Part shown: positions 60,402-64,000 of the stretch, in pieces
Position numbering within the stretch: position 1 is the first letter of the stretch
Layout: the number at the start of each line of letters is the position of its first letter
NCBI RefSeq assembly: GCF_028209885.1
Contig: NZ_JAQLEM010000007.1
Location: 22,242-86,241 of the forward strand
Origin: Collinsella aerofaciens
GTDB taxonomy: Bacteria > Actinomycetota > Coriobacteriia > Coriobacteriales > Coriobacteriaceae
Reading direction: 5' to 3'
Length of the DNA: 64,000 nucleotides
Translations under genes and position numbers: made by a program
The notes under the pieces: model-generated
The model's database searches: none
Told to the model about the DNA's origin: nothing
The model's input: only the letters and a program-made list of their open reading frames with translations

Positions 60402-60418
60402 TTGAATTATCTGAGTGA
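60386..60418 (+). CDS. Possible leader peptide MMGSTIELSE overlapping the mgtE-like start
   Basis: Ten codons with an excellent GGAGG four bases upstream, ending at TGA inside the next gene. The mgtE-like TTG start (60402) lies within it in another frame. It is either a translational-coupling leader or a false start. Confidence 0.35.
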   Translation: MMGSTIELSE

Positions 60419-62246
60419 GATGCTCAAATTGCCGGTCTTGGACGTCGACGGCGAAAAGCTCGGCGTGGTCAACGATTTTGGTATTGCTACCGGCGAAGTT
60501 TTTCCGCACGTGACGTCGCTCGCGTTCCGCGGACCCGGCAAGACGCCGTTTATGATCAGCTGGCGCAAATGGGTCGACCGTATCGACGAGACGGGCGTAC
60601 ACCTTAAGACGTCGGCTACCGAAATTCGCTTTTCGTACCTGCAACCGACCGAACTCTTGCTTGCCCGTGACGTGCTCAACAAGCAGATTGTCGACACGCA
60701 GGGCATGAAGGTCGTGCGCGTCAACGACATCAAGTTTTCCATGTCGGGCGAAAACCAGCTGCGCCTGCTGGGCGCCGAGGTCGGTGCTCGCGGTCTGCTA
60801 CGCGCCATCAGCCCCGCGCTCGAGCATATCGTCGAAGGCTTTATGAAGCACCTGGGCAAGCCGCTCAGTGAGGACATCATCGCTTGGTCCTACATGGACC
60901 TGCTCGACCGCTCGACCAAGAACATTCAACTCTCGGTGTCGCACAAGACGCTCGGTGAGCTGCACCCTGCCGACATCGCCGACATTATCGAGCAGCTCGA
61001 CCCGCGCCTACGTGCGCAGGTGTTTGCGCAGCTCGATACTGCCCAGGCCGCCGAGGCCATCTCGGAGTTCGATGACGACGAGCTTATGACCGAGATGCTC
61101 GAGGGCCTGTCCGACACGGACGCATCGTCGATGCTGGCCATGATGGACCCGGACGATGCAGCTGACCTGATCGACGAGCTCGATTACGAGAAGGCCGAGA
61201 AGCTCCTGCGCCTGATGGGCGTCAAGGAGGAGAAGGCGATTCGTAACCTGCTGGGGTATGAGGACAACACCGCCGGCCGCATCATGACCTCGGAGTTTGT
61301 TTCCCTGCCCGCCACGGCAACGGTCGGCGATGCCATCGAGGCGATTCGCGAGCTCGACGAGGACTTCGAGAGCGTTTACTACGTCTATACCGAGGATCCG
61401 AGCGGCATGCTGACCGGCGTGCTTTCGCTGCGCACGCTGATCGTAGCCGACCGCGACGCCACGCTGGGTCAGCTGGCCTATCGCGACCTGGTCTATGTGT
61501 CGCCCGACGAGGACCAGGAAGACGTGACGGACGAGATGACCAAGTACGACCTGGTTGCCATCCCTGTCTGCGACGAGAACCGTCATATCCTGGGTATCGT
61601 GACCTTCGACGACGCCATGGACGTTATCGCCGAGGAGCATCAGGAGGACCTGCAGATCGCCGGTGTCGGCTCGGGCGATAGCGCGTCGGACGACTCGACG
61701 AACGTGCTCAGCTGGTTCGTGCATCGCCAGTACTGGGTTGTTGTATGGGGCATCGCGTCGTGCATCATGGCGACCGTGCTGGGAACGGCGCTCGGCTCCG
61801 CGCATCTGGTGGTGTTCCCCATGTGCGCCATGCCGCTCGTGCTGCTTGCTGCCTCGCGCATGGTGTCGTTCGTCAAGAACTACTTCCTCGAGTACGACGG
61901 CCACGACGACGAGCCCAAACCGTACCTGGGATTCTTCTTCCAGAGCACGGGTATGGGCCTGATCCTTTCGCTCGTGACCTACCTGTGCGCGCAGCTGGTG
62001 CGCACCGCCGCATTCCCCGATGCGTCCATGTTTGAGGAGCAACTCTTTACCGGGTGTTTTAATATCGCTGCTATCATTTGCCTGGTTGGCAACATGAGTG
62101 CCGTGATTTACCTGATGGTGCTGTTCTGGCGTGACGAGCATGACCTCAACACGTCGGGCACCGCCATGAACGTTATTGCCGTCATGATCTCGTGCGTAGC
62201 GTACTGCGCCGCTGCGGTGCTGCTCACCATGTCGGTCATGGGTTAG
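60402..62246 (+). CDS. PRC-barrel / MgtE_N / CBS membrane protein, MgtE-like
   Basis: 614 residues. PRC-barrel-like domains occupy about 1-160 (PVLDVDGEKLGVVNDFGIAT, LLARDVLNKQIVDTQGMKVV). MgtE_N is about 165-300 (LGELHPADIADIIEQLDPRL, MLAMMDPDDAADLIDELDYE). A CBS pair is about 300-430 (RIMTSEFVSLPATATVGDAI, YDLVAIPVCDENRHILGIVT). About five helices follow (445-614). MgtE channels sense Mg through MgtE_N/CBS; here the PRC part is extra and the channel region is only broadly similar. The start is TTG 60402 with GGGGAG six bases before it. The NRAMP-type gene follows eight bases after the stop. Confidence 0.85.
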   Translation: MNYLSEMLKLPVLDVDGEKLGVVNDFGIATGEVFPHVTSLAFRGPGKTPFMISWRKWVDRIDETGVHLKTSATEIRFSYLQPTELLLARDVLNKQIVDTQGMKVVRVNDIKFSMSGENQLRLLGAEVGARGLLRAISPALEHIVEGFMKHLGKPLSEDIIAWSYMDLLDRSTKNIQLSVSHKTLGELHPADIADIIEQLDPRLRAQVFAQLDTAQAAEAISEFDDDELMTEMLEGLSDTDASSMLAMMDPDDAADLIDELDYEKAEKLLRLMGVKEEKAIRNLLGYEDNTAGRIMTSEFVSLPATATVGDAIEAIRELDEDFESVYYVYTEDPSGMLTGVLSLRTLIVADRDATLGQLAYRDLVYVSPDEDQEDVTDEMTKYDLVAIPVCDENRHILGIVTFDDAMDVIAEEHQEDLQIAGVGSGDSASDDSTNVLSWFVHRQYWVVVWGIASCIMATVLGTALGSAHLVVFPMCAMPLVLLAASRMVSFVKNYFLEYDGHDDEPKPYLGFFFQSTGMGLILSLVTYLCAQLVRTAAFPDASMFEEQLFTGCFNIAAIICLVGNMSAVIYLMVLFWRDEHDLNTSGTAMNVIAVMISCVAYCAAAVLLTMSVMG

Positions 62247-62254
62247 GTGGTCGC

Positions 62255-63517
62255 GTGCAAAATACCAAGCAAAAGTCGGGCATCAAGCAAAAGTTGACCA
62301 TCGCGGCCATCTTTGGCGCTATGGGTCCCGGTCTGCTGGCGGCGCTTTCGGGCAATGACGCCGGCGGCATTGCAACGTATTCCAGTGCGGGCGCCAGCTA
62401 TGGCTACAAGATGCTCTGGATGCTTCCCGTCATGACCGTGCTGCTCATCGTGACGCAGGAGACCGCGGCGCGCTGCGGCTGCGTCACGGGCAAGGGCCTG
62501 GCATCGCTCATCCGCGAGCGCTTTGGCGTGCGCAAGAGTGTACTTGCTATGGCGGCGCTGTTGATCGCCAACACGGCTGTGACCATTTCGGAGTTTGCGG
62601 GCATCGCCAGCGGCCTTGCTCTCTTTGGCGTGCCGGCGAGCATCTCGGTGCCGCTCGTGGCGCTGCTGGTGTGGATGCTTACCATGTCGGGCAGTTTCCA
62701 GCGCATCGAGAAGATTCTGCTGCTGGTAAGCTGCGTGTTCGTGACCTACATCGTCGCCGCGTTTATGGCCGGCCCCAACTGGGGCGAGGTCGCGGTCGAC
62801 CTGGTCGTGCCCAACATTCAAAATGACCCCAGCTACGTGTCGCTCGTGGTCGCAACGATCGGTACCACCATCGCACCGTGGATGATCTTCTTGGCTCAGA
62901 ACAACGTGGTCGATAAGAATGCGGGCGAGGACGACATCGTGTTGCAGCGTATTGATACCGTGAGCGGCTCGCTTGCCGCCGATGTCATTGCCGGCTTTAT
63001 TATCATCACGACCGGTACGGTGTTGTTCCCGGCGGGCATTCAGATTAGCGATGCCGCCGATGCCGCCCGCGCACTGGAGCCCATCGCGGGCCAGTGGTCC
63101 ACGGTACTGTTTGCCTCGGGCCTGGTCGCGGCGAGCTTCTTGGCCGCCTGCGTGCTGCCGGGCGTTACGTCGAGCGCTATCTGCGAGGCATTTGGCTGGG
63201 AGCGCGGTGCCGACCGCAGCTGGGACGAGGCCCCGGTTTACCGCGGCATCATTACGGCCATCATCGGTATCTCTGCCGTGCTGGTGCTTATGCCCGGCGT
63301 CGATCTGTTCCAGATTATGATGACCTCGCAGGTCATCAATGGCGTGCTACTGCCCGTGGTTCTGGTGTTCCAGGTGGTTATCGCCGCCGACCGTCACATC
63401 ATGGGTGCCAACCGCAATGGTCGCGTGTGGAACGTGCTCACTTGGGCGACTATCGCCGTGATTACGGTGCTGACAGTCGTCATGTTTGTGCTGCAAGCGA
63501 TGGGCTACAGCGCTTAA
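62255..63517 (+). CDS. NRAMP-related divalent cation transporter, probably for Mg (NRMT-like)
   Basis: 420 residues, about eleven helices of the LeuT/NRAMP fold. In helix 1 the classic DPGN metal motif reads GNDAGGIATYSSAG, and in helix 6 the classic A-x-x-MPHN region reads TTIAPWMIFLAQNN, so the Met that selects transition metals is absent. Both changes are like the NRAMP-related magnesium transporters described from Eggerthella lenta, another coriobacterium. The GTG at 62255 follows AGGTGG; the longer frame has no ribosome site. It begins eight bases after the MgtE-like gene, which supports a shared cation role. A terminator follows. Confidence 0.85.
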   Translation: MQNTKQKSGIKQKLTIAAIFGAMGPGLLAALSGNDAGGIATYSSAGASYGYKMLWMLPVMTVLLIVTQETAARCGCVTGKGLASLIRERFGVRKSVLAMAALLIANTAVTISEFAGIASGLALFGVPASISVPLVALLVWMLTMSGSFQRIEKILLLVSCVFVTYIVAAFMAGPNWGEVAVDLVVPNIQNDPSYVSLVVATIGTTIAPWMIFLAQNNVVDKNAGEDDIVLQRIDTVSGSLAADVIAGFIIITTGTVLFPAGIQISDAADAARALEPIAGQWSTVLFASGLVAASFLAACVLPGVTSSAICEAFGWERGADRSWDEAPVYRGIITAIIGISAVLVLMPGVDLFQIMMTSQVINGVLLPVVLVFQVVIAADRHIMGANRNGRVWNVLTWATIAVITVLTVVMFVLQAMGYSA

Positions 63518-63535
63518 CGCCCACTTTTGCTTCCG

Positions 63536-63570
63536 AACAGGCCGCAGCGATGGGCTGCGGCCTGTTTTTG
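63536..63570 (+). terminator. Terminator of the MgtE-like/NRAMP operon
   Basis: AACAGGCCGCAG pairs with CTGCGGCCTGTT, followed by TTTTTG. Confidence 0.88.
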
Positions 63571-63598
63571 TCTGCTATAGGGTGTTAGTTATATGGCA

Positions 63599-63828
63599 GT
63601 GGGCAAAAAATGCCAAATATGAGTACTGTTGCTAAGTGAATAGCATTTACATTCAAGAAGATAATAAACATAACCTATAGTATGTTCATTAAAATTGGCT
63701 CCAATACGCCTTAAACCAGTCAGGTTGGCTGCTTTAGGGGGTTGTAGGGTTCGCTCGGACGTCATTTTGGGTGGTTTTGCCTGCTACTAAAATGGTAGCA
63801 GTACTCATATTTGCCCTTTTTTGCCCAC
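63599..63828. repeat. 230-bp palindrome-ended element (GTGGGCAAAAAA ends)
   Basis: Left arm 63599-63634 and right arm 63796-63828 pair along about 33 bases (GTGGGCAAAAAA, then AAATATGAGTACTG and GCTA), with a few differences and a two-base gap. The interior is A/T-rich on the left and has no gene. It looks like a small non-coding mobile element. Confidence 0.7.
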
Positions 63829-64000
63829 AGACCTTTGAGGGTGCGGCGAAAAGGGCTTGTTTTGATTGTTTGGGGCAGGCGCGAGGCGCGGAAACGATGT
63901 CTGGAGCGACGGAGCGGCCTGGAATTCATCCGTAGAGGTCTTCATTGGCTGCGCCAGGAGTGTCCCTAACTGCCGGAGGGGGTGTCTGCCGTGGCAGACA
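63829..64000. other. Right end of the window, no gene seen
   Basis: Contains a partial TGTCCCTAACTGCCGG repeat (63960-63975), also seen at 48014-48031, and a perfect GTCTGCC/GGCAGAC hairpin (63984-63999). The next gene is presumably beyond the window. Confidence 0.4.

Overview
The window is a GC-rich bacterial chromosome segment with short intergenic gaps, strong AGGAGG-type ribosome binding sites and occasional TTG/GTG starts. The best fit is a gut actinobacterium of the class Coriobacteriia, most likely Collinsella. That is an inference from protein style and gene content (Ech-type hydrogenase, NRAMP-related Mg transporter, ECF cassette, giant LPXTG adhesin) and from the many intergenic palindromes; no rRNA is present to confirm it.

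Layout. 1-5.0 kb (minus strand): pth (cut by the window edge), a PD-(D/E)xK-like gene bracketed by two 204-bp MITE-like elements, prs and glmU. 5.2-8.5 kb: a complete ECF vitamin-type transporter (T, fused double ATPase, S). 8.6-15.2 kb: exoA, sirtuin, a folP-folK fusion, a degenerate biotin-ligase-like protein, a DUF4143 ATPase framed by three copies of one palindrome, and coaX. 15.36 kb: initiator tRNA-Met. 15.4-25.5 kb: an integrated region. The 3' part of the tRNA plus flank is repeated as a perfect 58-bp direct repeat exactly 10,000 bp downstream, and an imperfect third copy lies in the middle. The left half carries a RpiR/MurR regulator and an alpha-glucoside PTS operon (EIICB, small membrane protein, GH4 enzyme) with an eroded integrase. 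The right half holds IS relics, an HTH gene, a small membrane protein and an AlbA_2/ATPase regulator with a TTAGTC-rich promoter.

25.5-34.8 kb: a triple palindrome, an old-yellow-enzyme/FadH-type flavoprotein, an HTH protein, and a five-gene Ech-type membrane [NiFe] hydrogenase operon in which the EchA and EchB subunits are one polypeptide. 34.8-42.5 kb: a 2091-residue LPXTG adhesin with a VWA domain and ten pilin-type repeats, flanked by five large nested palindromes (two before, three after). 42.5-51.6 kb: a two-component system with an ABC-2 exporter, then a MacB-like ATPase with an FtsX permease. 51.7-63.5 kb: DUF362 ferredoxin protein, membrane serine hydrolase, hemolysin III, CorC/CNNM-type protein, a protein resembling the cyanophycin-synthetase N domain, YtxH and PRC-barrel proteins, a NodB-fold pseudoenzyme, a PRC-MgtE-CBS membrane protein and an NRAMP-related transporter. 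The last two, with CorC, suggest a magnesium/divalent-cation cluster.

Two themes stand out. First, at least nine different palindromic repeat families decorate gene borders, and one sits in frame inside an ABC ATPase. Second, housekeeping enzymes carry low-complexity insertions or tails (DHPS, EchC, EchD, adhesin repeat 8). I saw no CRISPR array, rRNA, complete integrase or complete transposase.
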